A stretch of 64,000 bases of DNA from NCBI RefSeq assembly GCF_018403745.1, contig NZ_BOVP01000005.1, positions 62,001 to 126,000 on the forward strand, in the 5' to 3' direction. This DNA comes from Lactococcus formosensis (GTDB lineage Bacteria > Bacillota > Bacilli > Lactobacillales > Streptococcaceae). Positions 8,521 to 18,146 of the stretch are shown one piece after another (the first letter of the stretch is position 1; every line of letters begins with the position of its first letter). The notes under the pieces are model-generated. The model was not told the origin of the DNA. It saw only the letters and a program-made list of their open reading frames with translations, and ran no database searches. A program made the translations under genes and the position numbers.

Positions 8521-9861
8521 TTATCCAATATTGTCTACAGGATCATTCTTTTTACGATAACTTATCAATATAATGAAATAAAGAAGTGCGGTAAAGAGAG
8601 TTACTCCAATAGGATTAGTTGTAAGGATACCAAAGAAAATTAATAACAAAGCAATGAGAGCAATAAGACTCATGCTCATAGTACCTAAAGCTTTGGTTTT
8701 GCGTGCCAATAAGAAGCCTGCGAGACTAATTAAAAACCAAACTAAAAGGACAGTGTAAGATAAAGAACCGGCAAGATAGTTAAATAGGCTGTCTCCTAAG
8801 AAGTAAGAAAGAACAACGCCGATATAAAGTGTTCCAGAGCAGAAAAGAACAGATCTTTGAGGTACTTTACTTTTATTCAGTGTAGCAATCTTTTGCGAAA
8901 GCTTGCCTTTATGATTTTTTAAGCGGAAGAATAAAATTCTTGAAGAGGCATAAATGCCAGAGTTGATTGAAGAAAAGAGCGCGAGAATAATAATGAAATT
9001 AATGATGTCTGCAGCAAAAGGAATATGCATTTTGTTAAAGACCATGACAAACGGGCTCATTGTTGACGTTGCCAGGTCGTTCCAGTTGTAGATAAGGAGC
9101 AGGAGGAACATTGGGACGATATAAAAAGAAATGATGCGTCCAATAACGCCTCGGATAGCGCGTGGGATAGCAGTTTTAGGATCTTCTGTCTCACTAACAG
9201 TAATGGCAATGAGTTCAGAGCCCCCGTAGGAATAGATAACAATCAATAAAGAATTGATAACACCTTTAAGTCCGTGTGGCGCAAAGCCACCATATTTTGT
9301 CATCCCTGAAAATGCAGATATCAAGTTGGTATTAAAAATGTTTTGTGCAACTAAAATGACACCAAAAATAATAAGAAGAATGATAACGCTGATTTTGATA
9401 AAAGCAAGCCAATATTCTGTTTCGGCAAAGAATGTTACTGACAGTAGGTTGATAAGCGATGTTAGGATAGCGATGAGTAAGACGAAGGCCCATGAAGGGA
9501 TATTAGGGAACCAAAGCTGTATAAAGCTAGCAGCAGCGACAGCTTCGGCAATAATATTAATCATCCAAAGTGACCAATACACCCAGTCTGTAAAATCAGC
9601 TGCATGGTTACCCAGATAAGGTTGAACCAATCCTGAAAGACCATGTGGTTCATCCGAGCTAAGGACCAACTTCTCTAAACTCTTCATCACGAAGAATAAA
9701 ACCACACCTCCGATGAAATAAGAAATAAGGACAGCAGGACCAGCAGACTCAATGGCAGAAGCGCTCCCTTTAAAAAGGCCAGCCCCGATCGCTCCACCTA
9801 GAGCAATCATAGTGATATGGCGTGTTGCCATTCTCTTTTGTAAATTTTGATTATTTTCCAA
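8521..9861 (-). CDS. APC-family amino-acid permease
   Basis: 446 residues with 12 predicted membrane helices. The N-terminus ATRHITMIALGGAIGAGLF is the hallmark of the amino-acid transporter (AAT) subgroup of APC permeases, and YSYGGSELIAITVSETEDP in the sixth helix region is also typical. Substrate cannot be assigned; AAT members carry basic, aromatic or branched amino acids. The start is TTG at 9861, chosen because AGAGGA lies eight bases upstream; an internal ATG at 9831 would cut into the family N-terminus. It is preceded by a structured leader with a terminator, suggesting attenuation by its substrate or a related metabolite. Confidence 0.85.
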   Translation of the reverse strand: MENNQNLQKRMATRHITMIALGGAIGAGLFKGSASAIESAGPAVLISYFIGGVVLFFVMKSLEKLVLSSDEPHGLSGLVQPYLGNHAADFTDWVYWSLWMINIIAEAVAAASFIQLWFPNIPSWAFVLLIAILTSLINLLSVTFFAETEYWLAFIKISVIILLIIFGVILVAQNIFNTNLISAFSGMTKYGGFAPHGLKGVINSLLIVIYSYGGSELIAITVSETEDPKTAIPRAIRGVIGRIISFYIVPMFLLLLIYNWNDLATSTMSPFVMVFNKMHIPFAADIINFIIILALFSSINSGIYASSRILFFRLKNHKGKLSQKIATLNKSKVPQRSVLFCSGTLYIGVVLSYFLGDSLFNYLAGSLSYTVLLVWFLISLAGFLLARKTKALGTMSMSLIALIALLLIFFGILTTNPIGVTLFTALLYFIILISYRKKNDPVDNIG

Positions 9862-9974
9862 TTATAAGTTCCTCTCTTTATAAAATAAATATTTTTAATT
9901 TAAAATTCTAAGTCAAATTAAGCCTCCTCTCACTTTATTGTCACGTTGGAGTAGCAATAATCAATAAAAATAAA

Positions 9975-10070
9975 TTAAAAAAGATGCCCAAAGGGACATC
10001 TTTTTGCCCCTTTCTGACCAACGCCAAAGAGGACTCACACCTTTACCTTTCAGCACTTAGTGTGAGCCCA
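9975..10070 (-). promoter_or_regulatory. Structured leader with terminator upstream of the permease (attenuator, class not recognised)
   Basis: On the minus strand three stems follow one another: GGGCTCACAC with GTGTGAGTCC (10 bp, 19-nt loop), CCTCTTT with AAAGGGG (12-nt loop) and AAAAAGATG..CATCTTTTTT, a terminator hairpin ending in T6. It sits between a good promoter and the permease. The sequence does not match the riboswitch or T-box signatures I know (no T-box motif, no lysine, SAM, TPP, purine or glycine core). Confidence 0.6.
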
Positions 10071-10136
10071 TAATCAACAACAAAACTGTGTGATAAGCGT
10101 TAATCATTTTTGAGCCTCATTATTTTAATAGTGTAA

Positions 10137-10165
10137 AGTATAATACAAATAATGTAAAAATTCAA
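10137..10165 (-). promoter_or_regulatory. Promoter of the permease leader
   Basis: On the minus strand TTGAAT, 17 bp, TATACT. Transcription would begin near 10130, about 60 nt before the first leader stem. The rest of the 9862-10417 gap (10166-10328) is AT-rich and I see no gene in it. Confidence 0.65.
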
Positions 10166-10326
10166 ATTTTTGCACAAATTAAAAAAACAAAAGTGGACTT
10201 TTAAAATTTTAATGTCAAAAGTTCTTTACATTAAAATCAGAAAGGAATTGGAGGTTATAAAATTTTTTATCTGAAGATAACTTTCTATTTTTTATTAGGT
10301 AATTCGTGAAAAAAATAGCAAAATAT

Positions 10327-10334
10327 GGTATAAT
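10327..10334 (+). promoter_or_regulatory. Extended -10 promoter of the SNF2 helicase gene
   Basis: TGGTATAAT at 10326-10334; no recognisable -35. The leader to the ATG at 10418 is about 77 nt. Confidence 0.5.
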
Positions 10335-10417
10335 GTATGCACGTTTTAAAGGGATTTAGAAGAAAAAATAGACAGAGAGTTGGTGCAAAAAGGCATCAAA
10401 AATAGGATAAACATAAA

Positions 10418-13400
10418 ATGAGCAGAATGATGCCAGCACGTGTACGCAGTGAAGGAATAGCCCTGTATAGCCAGGGACTTTTAATTGATCCATCAATAGA
10501 GGATTTTAAACTTTCTGCAGAGGTTGAAGGAGAACAAGTAATTTACGATATGGACGGGGCACAGGATTATTGTTCTTGTGCTGATTTTCAGCGGAATCAC
10601 CGTTATTGTAAGCACATTGCTGCAGTAGAAGAATACCTCAAGAATGAAAATAAAGAAGTTGAAGTTGACAAGAAAAACATAGAAAAGATTGAGTTGGTAG
10701 CAAATGACGAATTAGCTGCCAATGCTGCCTTTTTGGATGCTTTGAATGGCGAAACACAGGTCAATTTTGGAGCTGAGCAATTTTCAATTGAAGTCCATGT
10801 CGAAGATAACTCGCAACTCTATGATGTTTTTTCTATGGATTACTTCATGTATTTTGACTTACGCTTATATAGCGAACGCTTAGGTAGAGCTTATGTAATC
10901 AAAGATATCCCGTATTTTTTGAGAACATTGCAAAACTTTGGACAATATTCGTTAGGTGCTTTGCATTATGTTGACCTCTTTTTTGATAATTTTGATGAAG
11001 CGAGTCAGGACTTTTTGAATTTCCTACTTAAAATACATGGCAAGCTTGATGCTCAAATGGCTAACCAACTGTATATTAAAAATGGACGTTATCTCAATTT
11101 CCCTTATCTTTTTATTGAAGAGGCAATGGATTTAGCCTCTAACTTGTCACGTTTTAGCTTGAGGTTATCAGGCGCCTTGATTAACTATTTCACCTTTGTT
11201 GCTCTTGATGAAGAGTCAGAGATTTTTAATTTTAGTGTGACAAGCCAAAGGGACTTTATCGAGTTGAAAATCGAAGATAATGCCTTTAGTTCCTTCTATA
11301 GTGGTTCCCTTCTATACTATAATCACGTCTTTTATAAGGTTGATCATGAACAAAAACGTTTGTTGCAGCTGGTTCAAAAAGAATTAGAAGGTGAGAAGCA
11401 TAATCAATTTTCATATATGGACAAGGACAAAGTAGCTCAAGCACTGCAACAACTTTCTACTTTGGGCCAAATTTCAGCCCCTGAAAATTTCGTTATTCGC
11501 CCCTTTACACCGATTTTTACCTTTGCTAATCCTGATGGACAAAATATAGAACTTTCGGTTCAATTTGATTATGGCAATTTTAAAGTGGAACACTTTCATG
11601 AACTAGAAACACTCGAGTTCTCTCGGGACCTACGCCTAGAAAATAAGATATTTACGCTCATGGCTCGTTTTGGTTTCACACGTTCTTTTACAAGTTCTGT
11701 GACGCTTTCGGCACAATTTGCAGAAACATTCTTTATCAAGATTCTGCCACAATTCCAGAAATTAGGTCAAGTAAAACTGTCTCCTGGACTAATGGATATG
11801 AAAGTCGATGAAGTCCCTGAAATCATGATTGATCGTCGAGGAGGCTTGTTAGATATTGCCTTTGAAATGCCAAGCATCGGTGAGAATGAATTTGCAAATG
11901 TTATTGCACAGTTGCAAAACAATGCGGAATACTATGTCAGTGAAAACGGAAAATTATTTATCTTTGACCAGAAGTTCAGCGAACTGAAATCAGCTTTACG
12001 AGAACTGGATGATAATTTTACGATCAGTGGGACGAGCTTAGAAGTCAATGTGACACGCAGTTTTCAAGTTTCTAAAATATTTGAAAATATTTCAAGCAGT
12101 AATTTTTCAAATGAATTTAAAGCCTTCTATGAACACCTCACGCATCCAGAAACCTTCCCATACGAAAAACCTGAGCATGTCAAAGCTGAACTGCGAAGTT
12201 ATCAGGAAACAGGAGTTCGTTGGATGTCTATGTTAACGCACTATCACTTAGGTGGTGTTTTGGCAGATGACATGGGTCTAGGTAAAACAGTACAAGCGAT
12301 TACCTATTTATTGTCAAATCTGAAAGAAGGTGAAACAGCTTTAGTCACTGCTCCTGCTAGCCTTATTTACAACTGGGCCAGTGAGTTTGATCAATTTACG
12401 GACACGGTTGATTACGTGGTAGTTGACGGTATGAAGGCTGATCGCGATGCTTTGATTCATGGGAAGCATCAAGTTTATATCACAAGTTATGGCAGCTTCC
12501 TTAAGGACTTTGATGATTATCAAGAGAAGGAGCTTAACTATCTTCTCTTAGATGAAGCACAAGCTGTGAAAAACTATAGCAGTAAAACAAATAGAGCGCT
12601 TAGTCAATTGAATGTTGAACATACTTTTGCTTTATCTGGAACGCCTTTAGAAAATCGTTTAGAAGAAATTTGGGCAATCTTCCAAGTGGTAATGCCGGGC
12701 TTTTTACCAAAACGTGAAACATTTAATAAAATGTCACCCGAAGTTATCTCACGCATTATCCATCCATTTATTATGCGCCGTAAAAAAGAAGAAGTTTTGA
12801 CAGAGTTGCCTGATAAGATGGAAATGACCTTACGCAATAACATGGTTGAAGAGCAAAAACTCCTATATTTAGCACAGTTAGAGTTAATGCAACAATCTGT
12901 CCGCCAAATGGATAGTGCAAGCCTTAAAAAATCACGTATTGAAATTCTTGCAGGGATTACCCGACTTCGTCAAATATGTAACACGCCAGCTCTTTTCATG
13001 GATAACTATGAAGGTGGATCTGGTAAGCTAGATAGTTTGATGGAGCTGTTAGAGCAAGTCAAGGCTTCAGGACATCGTCCTTTGATTTTTTCACAGTTTA
13101 CTAAGACTTTTCCCTATATTGAAGAAGCAATGGAAAAATTGGACCTCACAGCCTATAAGTTAACAGGCTCAACTCCAGTTAAAGAACGCTTAGAAATGGT
13201 TCAAGCCTTTAATGCTGGAAGCCGTGATGCCTTCCTCATTTCGCTAAAAGCGGGTGGCGTAGGTCTTAACCTCACTAGTGCCGATGTTGTTATCCTTGTT
13301 GATCTATGGTGGAATCCTGCGGTTGAAGAACAAGCTATAGCAAGGGCTCACCGTATGGGACAAAAGAGTACCGTTGAAGTCATTCGCTTGATTACACAAG

Positions 13401-13528
13401 GGACGATTGAAGAAAAAATCATGGAGATTCAGGAGCGTAAAAAAGATCTGATTGCAAATGTTTTAGATGGCGATGTGATTGATAAGACGCTCAGCGAAGC
13501 CGAAATCAGAGAAATTTTAGGACTATAA
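10418..13528 (+). CDS. SWIM zinc-finger SNF2-family DNA translocase
   Basis: 1036 residues. The N-terminal SWIM finger is visible as CSC..CKH (C52, C54, C64, H66). A long bacterial SNF2-associated region follows. The helicase core starts near residue 600: DDMGLGKT (Walker A, about 616), LLLDEAQAVKN (DEAQ-type motif II, about 712), SGTPLENRLEE (motif III), the ICNTPALF region, and the C-terminal lobe with SLKAGGVGLNLTSAD and HRMGQK (motif VI). Such proteins use ATP to move on double-stranded DNA and are linked to transcription or repair; the exact role in lactic acid bacteria is not known. It lies directly upstream of a disordered protein and murC, an arrangement seen in streptococci too. Confidence 0.92.
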   Translation: MSRMMPARVRSEGIALYSQGLLIDPSIEDFKLSAEVEGEQVIYDMDGAQDYCSCADFQRNHRYCKHIAAVEEYLKNENKEVEVDKKNIEKIELVANDELAANAAFLDALNGETQVNFGAEQFSIEVHVEDNSQLYDVFSMDYFMYFDLRLYSERLGRAYVIKDIPYFLRTLQNFGQYSLGALHYVDLFFDNFDEASQDFLNFLLKIHGKLDAQMANQLYIKNGRYLNFPYLFIEEAMDLASNLSRFSLRLSGALINYFTFVALDEESEIFNFSVTSQRDFIELKIEDNAFSSFYSGSLLYYNHVFYKVDHEQKRLLQLVQKELEGEKHNQFSYMDKDKVAQALQQLSTLGQISAPENFVIRPFTPIFTFANPDGQNIELSVQFDYGNFKVEHFHELETLEFSRDLRLENKIFTLMARFGFTRSFTSSVTLSAQFAETFFIKILPQFQKLGQVKLSPGLMDMKVDEVPEIMIDRRGGLLDIAFEMPSIGENEFANVIAQLQNNAEYYVSENGKLFIFDQKFSELKSALRELDDNFTISGTSLEVNVTRSFQVSKIFENISSSNFSNEFKAFYEHLTHPETFPYEKPEHVKAELRSYQETGVRWMSMLTHYHLGGVLADDMGLGKTVQAITYLLSNLKEGETALVTAPASLIYNWASEFDQFTDTVDYVVVDGMKADRDALIHGKHQVYITSYGSFLKDFDDYQEKELNYLLLDEAQAVKNYSSKTNRALSQLNVEHTFALSGTPLENRLEEIWAIFQVVMPGFLPKRETFNKMSPEVISRIIHPFIMRRKKEEVLTELPDKMEMTLRNNMVEEQKLLYLAQLELMQQSVRQMDSASLKKSRIEILAGITRLRQICNTPALFMDNYEGGSGKLDSLMELLEQVKASGHRPLIFSQFTKTFPYIEEAMEKLDLTAYKLTGSTPVKERLEMVQAFNAGSRDAFLISLKAGGVGLNLTSADVVILVDLWWNPAVEEQAIARAHRMGQKSTVEVIRLITQGTIEEKIMEIQERKKDLIANVLDGDVIDKTLSEAEIREILGL

Positions 13529-13662
13529 CTTTAAAAATCGCTGAAAATGCGATATAATAATAGTTGAAACACATACCTAAGAAAAAAATAAGATTAGACA
13601 AACTTTTTAAGGAACGTAGAGGAAAAGTTTCAAGACAAACAAAAAAATAAGTAGGGCAAGCA

Positions 13663-14292
13663 ATGAACGAAGGAAGAAGAGTCGTATTTCCAATCATCGA
13701 TGATGATGAAATGCTTGAAAAAGACACACGCGTCATCATGACAAATTCACAACTGATTACTAAGAATCCTAGTCAACAAGACGAGGCTTCTTTTGGTGGT
13801 GTTCAAATGTCTGATAAAAAACGTTCAGATGTCTATAAGCCAATAAAAACAAAAGTTAGCTACAGCACTCAACATCGTCCATTAAATAGCAATCATAGTG
13901 GGTACAGTTCTTTTGATAAAATGCCTAAAAAAACGAGTGTTGATGAATCAAAAGAAAAGGCCAAAAGAGAAGCGGCAGTACTTCCTAAACGTCCAAAAGG
14001 CTATGTTCATCCGCTAGAACGCGATAAAGATGATTTTTCTTTACGCCGTTCATCAGCAGTACTTAACGCAGCGAAACCAGCACCAGGCGAAAAGAAGACA
14101 ATCGAACAAAAGCCGATGTCTCCAAGACGTCCAGCAACTAATAATCCCATCAGAGACATGAAAAAACGTGGTTTAAATCTTGATGAAGCAATTATTTCTG
14201 GTTCTCCTCAAAAAGGAGAAGATAAGACTAAAACTGCAAAAAACGAGTATTTCGATAACAAACGGAAGAACTTGTTTGATCGCGGACTTTAA
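13663..14292 (+). CDS. Basic, probably disordered protein upstream of murC
   Basis: 209 residues without a recognised domain. The sequence is hydrophilic and low in aromatic residues, rich in Lys, Arg, Ser and Pro (KRPKGYVHPLERDKDDFSLRR, MSPRRPATNNPIRDMKKRG), which predicts intrinsic disorder. There is no signal peptide or membrane segment. Short conserved-looking ends (MNEGRRVVFPIIDDDEML and NEYFDNKRKNLFDRGL) suggest binding motifs. It sits 50 bases before murC and 135 after the SNF2 gene. An envelope or division role by association with murC is inference only. Confidence 0.7.
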   Translation: MNEGRRVVFPIIDDDEMLEKDTRVIMTNSQLITKNPSQQDEASFGGVQMSDKKRSDVYKPIKTKVSYSTQHRPLNSNHSGYSSFDKMPKKTSVDESKEKAKREAAVLPKRPKGYVHPLERDKDDFSLRRSSAVLNAAKPAPGEKKTIEQKPMSPRRPATNNPIRDMKKRGLNLDEAIISGSPQKGEDKTKTAKNEYFDNKRKNLFDRGL

Positions 14293-14297
14293 ATAAA

Positions 14298-14342
14298 AGA
14301 AGGAGAAAAGATTTCAGTTCCGACTGAAATTTCTTATTTATC
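14298..14342 (+). promoter_or_regulatory. murC ribosome-binding region with a hairpin between Shine-Dalgarno and ATG
   Basis: GAAGGAG lies at 14299-14305, about 37 bases before the murC ATG. Between them ATTTCAGT (14311-14318) and ACTGAAAT (14323-14330) form a perfect 8-bp stem with a TCCG loop. No closer Shine-Dalgarno exists, and an in-frame TGA at 14325 rules out an upstream start. Folding of the hairpin would bring the Shine-Dalgarno within about 17 nt of the start. Confidence 0.6.
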
Positions 14343-15674
14343 ATGGAAAAAGTATATCATTTTATAGGAATTAAAGGCTCAGGGATGAGTGCACTCGCTC
14401 TTATGCTCCACCAAATGGGTAAAAAAGTACAAGGTTCTGATACGACGGACTACTATTTTACACAACGTGGCCTTGAAGAAGCGGGGATTCCTATTCTTCC
14501 TTTTGACGAGAAAAATATTACACCAGAAGTTGAGTTGATTGCAGGGAATGCTTTTCGTACCGACAATAATGTCGAAATTGCTTTTGCTGAAAAAAACGGC
14601 TTTGCTTTTAAACGTTACCATGAGTTTTTAGGACATTTCATGGAAGACTTTATCAGCGTTGGGGTCGCGGGGGCGCACGGTAAAACTTCAACGACAGGAA
14701 TTCTAGCACATGTCATGAAAAATGCTGTGGATACGTCATACTTGATTGGTGATGGTACAGGACGTGGAAATGCGGACAGCGAATATTTTGTATTTGAATC
14801 AGATGAATACGAACGTCATTTCATGCCTTATCATCCAGAATATACAATTATTACCAATGTTGATTTTGATCATCCAGATTATTTCCAAAACATTGATGAT
14901 GTCGCCTCAGCTTTCCAAGATTATGCCCAAAACATCAAAAAAGGTATTTTCGTTTTTGGAGAAGATCCGTATTTACGTAAAATTACAGCAGAAGCACCGA
15001 TTTACTATTATGGTTTTGAAGATGGAGATGATTATCAAGCAAAAGATATCATCCGCTCAACACGTGGCTCATCTTTTGATGCTTATTTCCGAGGCGAAAA
15101 AATCGGTCACTTTGTAGTTCCTGCTTACGGGAAGCATAATATTGCGAACGCCTTAGCAGTAGTTGGTGTAACCCATCAGCTTGGCTTAGATATGAATGAT
15201 ATCGCAGACCATTTGTTGACTTTCTCTGGTGTAAAACGTCGATTTACGGAGAAAAAAGTTGGAGAAACAATTATTATTGATGACTTCGCGCACCATCCAA
15301 CAGAAATCGAAGCAACAATTGATGCAGCGCGTCAAAAATATCCCGATCGTGAAATCGTGGCTGTTTTCCAACCCCATACATTTACACGAACAATTGCCTT
15401 TGCTGATGAGTTTGCTCAAGTTCTTGATTCAGCAGATACGGTGTATCTTGCAGAAATTTATGGCTCTGCACGTGAAGTTGACCACCATGAAATTACAGCA
15501 CAAGATCTTGCTGATAAAGTACGTAAACCTGCACGCGTTATTTCTGTGGAAAACGTTTCGCCTTTATTGGACCATGATCGTGGGGTCTATGTCTTCATGG
15601 GTGCTGGAAATATCCAACAGTATGAAGTGGCATTTGAAGATTTGCTTAGCCAATTAACTAAAAATACTTTGTAA
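14343..15674 (+). CDS. murC: UDP-N-acetylmuramate--L-alanine ligase MurC
   Basis: ATP-dependent addition of L-Ala to UDP-MurNAc, first amino acid of the peptidoglycan stem. 443 residues, full length. Seen: the N-terminal UDP-binding [11 protein letters not shown], the ATP loop [10 protein letters not shown], the central [11 protein letters not shown], and the C-terminal FQPHTFTRT and [10 protein letters not shown] motifs of Mur ligases. The start matches streptococcal MurC. Translation initiation looks unusual because a hairpin separates the Shine-Dalgarno from the ATG. Transcript ends in a clear terminator. Confidence 0.96.
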   Translation: MEKVYHFIGIKGSGMSALALMLHQMGKKVQGSDTTDYYFTQRGLEEAGIPILPFDEKNITPEVELIAGNAFRTDNNVEIAFAEKNGFAFKRYHEFLGHFMEDFISVGVAGAHGKTSTTGILAHVMKNAVDTSYLIGDGTGRGNADSEYFVFESDEYERHFMPYHPEYTIITNVDFDHPDYFQNIDDVASAFQDYAQNIKKGIFVFGEDPYLRKITAEAPIYYYGFEDGDDYQAKDIIRSTRGSSFDAYFRGEKIGHFVVPAYGKHNIANALAVVGVTHQLGLDMNDIADHLLTFSGVKRRFTEKKVGETIIIDDFAHHPTEIEATIDAARQKYPDREIVAVFQPHTFTRTIAFADEFAQVLDSADTVYLAEIYGSAREVDHHEITAQDLADKVRKPARVISVENVSPLLDHDRGVYVFMGAGNIQQYEVAFEDLLSQLTKNTL

Positions 15675-15676
15675 AA

Positions 15677-15704
15677 TAAAAACTTCCTTTTAGGAAGTTT
15701 TTTA
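15677..15704 (+). terminator. Intrinsic terminator of murC
   Basis: AAAACTTCC and GGAAGTTTT stem followed by further Ts. Confidence 0.85.
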
Positions 15705-15833
15705 GTTTAGGAGGAGATAAAAGGATTAAAAGTAATAATTATTATCAATGGTTTAACCTTATTTAAAAATACTGTCTCCTTTTAAATAGTGAGATACTAC
15801 AGTTTGTAAATTCATACCACTTATCGGCTCTAT

Positions 15834-15848
15834 GATATAATTAAAGCA
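15834..15848 (+). promoter_or_regulatory. Extended -10 promoter placing the transcript start at the dinB ATG
   Basis: TGATATAAT (-10 at 15836-15841) lies six bases before the dinB ATG. No Shine-Dalgarno can fit. The mRNA is predicted to be leaderless. Confidence 0.65.
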
Positions 15849-16945
15849 TGTTAACATTTCCACTGGTCAATGATACGTCGCGAAAAATCATCCATATTGA
15901 TATGGATGCCTTTTTCGCGTCAGTAGAAATACGGGACAATCCAAAATTAAGGGGAAAACCTGTAGTTATTGCACGGAACCCGCTGGAAACTGGCGGGCGT
16001 GGCGTTGTTTCAACATGTTCTTATGAAGCACGAGCATTCGGGATTCATTCGGCAATGAGCGCCAAAGAAGCTTATGATCTTTGTCCGCAAGCTGTTTTCA
16101 TTAGTGGGAATTATGAAAAGTATCGTGCAATATCAGAACAAGTACGTGAAATTTTTAACCGCTATACTGATGAAGTAGAGGCAGCATCTATTGATGAAGC
16201 TTATCTGGATGTCACTCGGAATAAGATAGGGTCAACCAGTGCAATTAGAGTTGCAAAACTTATACAGCACGATATTTTTGTTGAGCTCGGTTTAACTTGC
16301 TCAGCAGGTGTGTCCTACAATAAATTTTTAGCAAAGATTGCCTCAGATTATGAAAAGCCTCATGGGCTGACGGTAATTATGCCTGAAGCAGCAAAAGACT
16401 TTCTAGCAGTGTTACCTGTTGAAAAATTTCACGGCGTAGGTAAGGCTACTGGAGCAAAACTACATGAGTTAGAGATTTTTACAGGTGCTGATATTCAAGC
16501 GGCGGACCCGTTACTCTTGGCAGAACGGTTTGGTGTTTATGGTTGGAATCTTTTTTTGAAGGCTAATGGTATTCATCATGCACCCGTAGTGACAAGCCGT
16601 CAAAGGAAGTCAGTAGGCAAAGAAAGAACTTATAGCAAACTCCTCTACAATGCAGAGGACATCAAGCAGGAACTTACTAACCTTTCGGAACGCGTTTCTA
16701 CTAATGTGAAGCGTCATCAACTTCTGGGAGATACAGTTGTCCTCAAGTTACGTTATTCTGATTTTAAGACAATTACGAAACGCAAAAAGCTTCCCGAGAA
16801 GATAAATGAAACAACTGCATTGGCACATGTCGCTCAAGATTTACTAGAAGAGATTGATTATGATGAAACAATAGGTGTACGACTGCTGGGTGTTACCCTA
16901 ACAGGGTTTGGGGCAGAAGAATTACGATTAGATATGAAAAGCTAA
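15848..16945 (+). CDS. dinB: DNA polymerase IV (DinB, Y family)
   Basis: Translesion DNA polymerase. 365 residues. Catalytic motifs are intact: [12 protein letters not shown] (first Asp), [19 protein letters not shown] (SxDE motif) and [20 protein letters not shown]. The little-finger domain lies in the C-terminal third. N-terminus [14 protein letters not shown] matches streptococcal and lactococcal DinB, so ATG 15848 is the right start although it has no Shine-Dalgarno and lies 6 nt from a -10 box. Its 3' end overlaps the convergent comC gene by 53 bases. The C-terminus lacks an obvious QLxLF-type clamp motif; EELRLDM may be a degenerate version. Confidence 0.95.
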   Translation: MLTFPLVNDTSRKIIHIDMDAFFASVEIRDNPKLRGKPVVIARNPLETGGRGVVSTCSYEARAFGIHSAMSAKEAYDLCPQAVFISGNYEKYRAISEQVREIFNRYTDEVEAASIDEAYLDVTRNKIGSTSAIRVAKLIQHDIFVELGLTCSAGVSYNKFLAKIASDYEKPHGLTVIMPEAAKDFLAVLPVEKFHGVGKATGAKLHELEIFTGADIQAADPLLLAERFGVYGWNLFLKANGIHHAPVVTSRQRKSVGKERTYSKLLYNAEDIKQELTNLSERVSTNVKRHQLLGDTVVLKLRYSDFKTITKRKKLPEKINETTALAHVAQDLLEEIDYDETIGVRLLGVTLTGFGAEELRLDMKS

Positions 16946-17549
16946 GAAAAGGAATAAAGGGGATCTTTTTCCTTTTTTTGATAAGCAAAAAACAGAGTCC
17001 CAATGCAGAAGCCAGCTGGATAAGAATAAGCATTTCTTCTAAAGAGAGAGAAAAAGAGGCAAAGAAAAGCCACAAGATATCTCCAGCACCAATCCCAATA
17101 TTGATAAAAAATGTGAAACAAGCAAGCGCTAATAAGAAATAAGCTATAGGGGTAACAGGAAATAAAATAAAGAAGCAAGCAGTAAACGCTAAACCGATAT
17201 TTAAAGGGTAAGCATAAGAATCAATATCAAATTTGCTCAAAAGTAAACTAATAATAAGGGTGAAAAAGTGGAGAAAATCTAAATCAAACCACAATGCGGC
17301 AAAGAGAGTTCCTGAAAGAAATTCTAGGATAAAATAACTATAAGAAAATTTTACACCACACAAACGACACTTGCTTTTAAAGATAATTTGGGAAATTAAA
17401 GGGATAAGTTGATACCATTTGAGAGGCGACTGACAAGAGCTACACTGTGAGCGTCCATAAAGAATCGAGGCTTCCGTATCCCATCGTTCACTTACTAAAC
17501 CAAGAAAAGAGCCAAATACAGTGCCGATAATGAAGAAAAAAATAAGCAT
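16893..17549 (-). CDS. comC: Prepilin peptidase ComC/PilD (type IV leader peptidase)
   Basis: Membrane aspartyl protease that cleaves and N-methylates ComG-type pseudopilins, needed for DNA uptake. 218 residues. The N-terminal cytosolic zinc-type loop has paired CxxC motifs ([18 protein letters not shown] and CRLC). The catalytic aspartates fit the DIDSYAYP and [10 protein letters not shown] positions. About seven membrane helices. Competence is normally shut off in lactococci outside ComX induction; no Com box was identified upstream. Tail overlaps dinB by 53 bases. Confidence 0.88.
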   Translation of the reverse strand: MLIFFFIIGTVFGSFLGLVSERWDTEASILYGRSQCSSCQSPLKWYQLIPLISQIIFKSKCRLCGVKFSYSYFILEFLSGTLFAALWFDLDFLHFFTLIISLLLSKFDIDSYAYPLNIGLAFTACFFILFPVTPIAYFLLALACFTFFINIGIGAGDILWLFFASFSLSLEEMLILIQLASALGLCFLLIKKRKKIPFIPFLSFSYLIVILLPQTLLG

Positions 17550-17659
17550 ATTTGTTAATACGAGAAAAAGCTAAAAAGCTCACAATCTTAAGCAAAATAT
17601 TTTCTAATTGACCTTTTTTTTTATATAATTGTAATAGAAATAAAAAATTGGAGGTTTCT

Positions 17660-18106
17660 ATGTCTAAGGAAAAAACACAAGAAGTTTTGAATCAAACAGT
17701 TGCAGATTTATCTCAAGCAGCAGCACTTGTACATCAAACACACTGGTATATGCGTGGTTCTGGTTTCTTGACTCTGCATCCTAAAATGGACGAGTTCATG
17801 GACGCACTTAACGAGCATTTAGATGAGTTTGCTGAACGTTTAATTACCATCGGTGGTTCGCCAGTTTCAACGCTTAAAGAGTTTGATGAAAAGTCAAAAA
17901 TTGAACTTCAACCAGCTACTTGGGATAAGTCAATGTCTGAACGTTTACATGGTGTTCTAGATACTTACAAATACTTGGCTAAACTTTTCCAAGAAGGCAT
18001 GGATATTGCTGAATCTGAAAATGACGCGGTTACAGTTGACCTTTATACAGTTGCACTCGGAGATGTTGAAAAAACAATCTGGATGCTCGAAGCAGAACTT
18101 GGATAA
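17660..18106 (+). CDS. dps: Dps-like ferritin (DNA-binding protein from starved cells)
   Basis: 148 residues, a Dps-type iron-storage and ferroxidase protein that protects DNA from peroxide. Ferroxidase residues at the subunit interface are visible: HQTHWYM (His), and [27 protein letters not shown] (His, Asp, Glu). Start ATG 17660 follows GGAGG by six bases; the in-frame TTG at 17648 overlaps that Shine-Dalgarno and is rejected. Single gene ended by a strong terminator. Confidence 0.93.
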   Translation: MSKEKTQEVLNQTVADLSQAAALVHQTHWYMRGSGFLTLHPKMDEFMDALNEHLDEFAERLITIGGSPVSTLKEFDEKSKIELQPATWDKSMSERLHGVLDTYKYLAKLFQEGMDIAESENDAVTVDLYTVALGDVEKTIWMLEAELG

Positions 18107-18146
18107 TAAAAAAAGACCTTACATACTCGGTAAGGTCTTTTTTTAT
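18107..18146. terminator. Bidirectional terminator between dps and the rhodanese gene
   Basis: GACCTTAC and GTAAGGTC flanked by A and T runs on both sides; the 9-bp-plus stem serves both convergent genes. Confidence 0.9.

Noticed and set aside
15259..15657. 132-codon frame inside murC
   Set aside because: Out-of-frame shadow of a well-conserved gene, with composition typical of shadow frames.
17608..17629. TTGACC plus TATAAT as dps promoter
   Set aside because: Spacer is only 10 bp; I could not define a promoter for dps with confidence.
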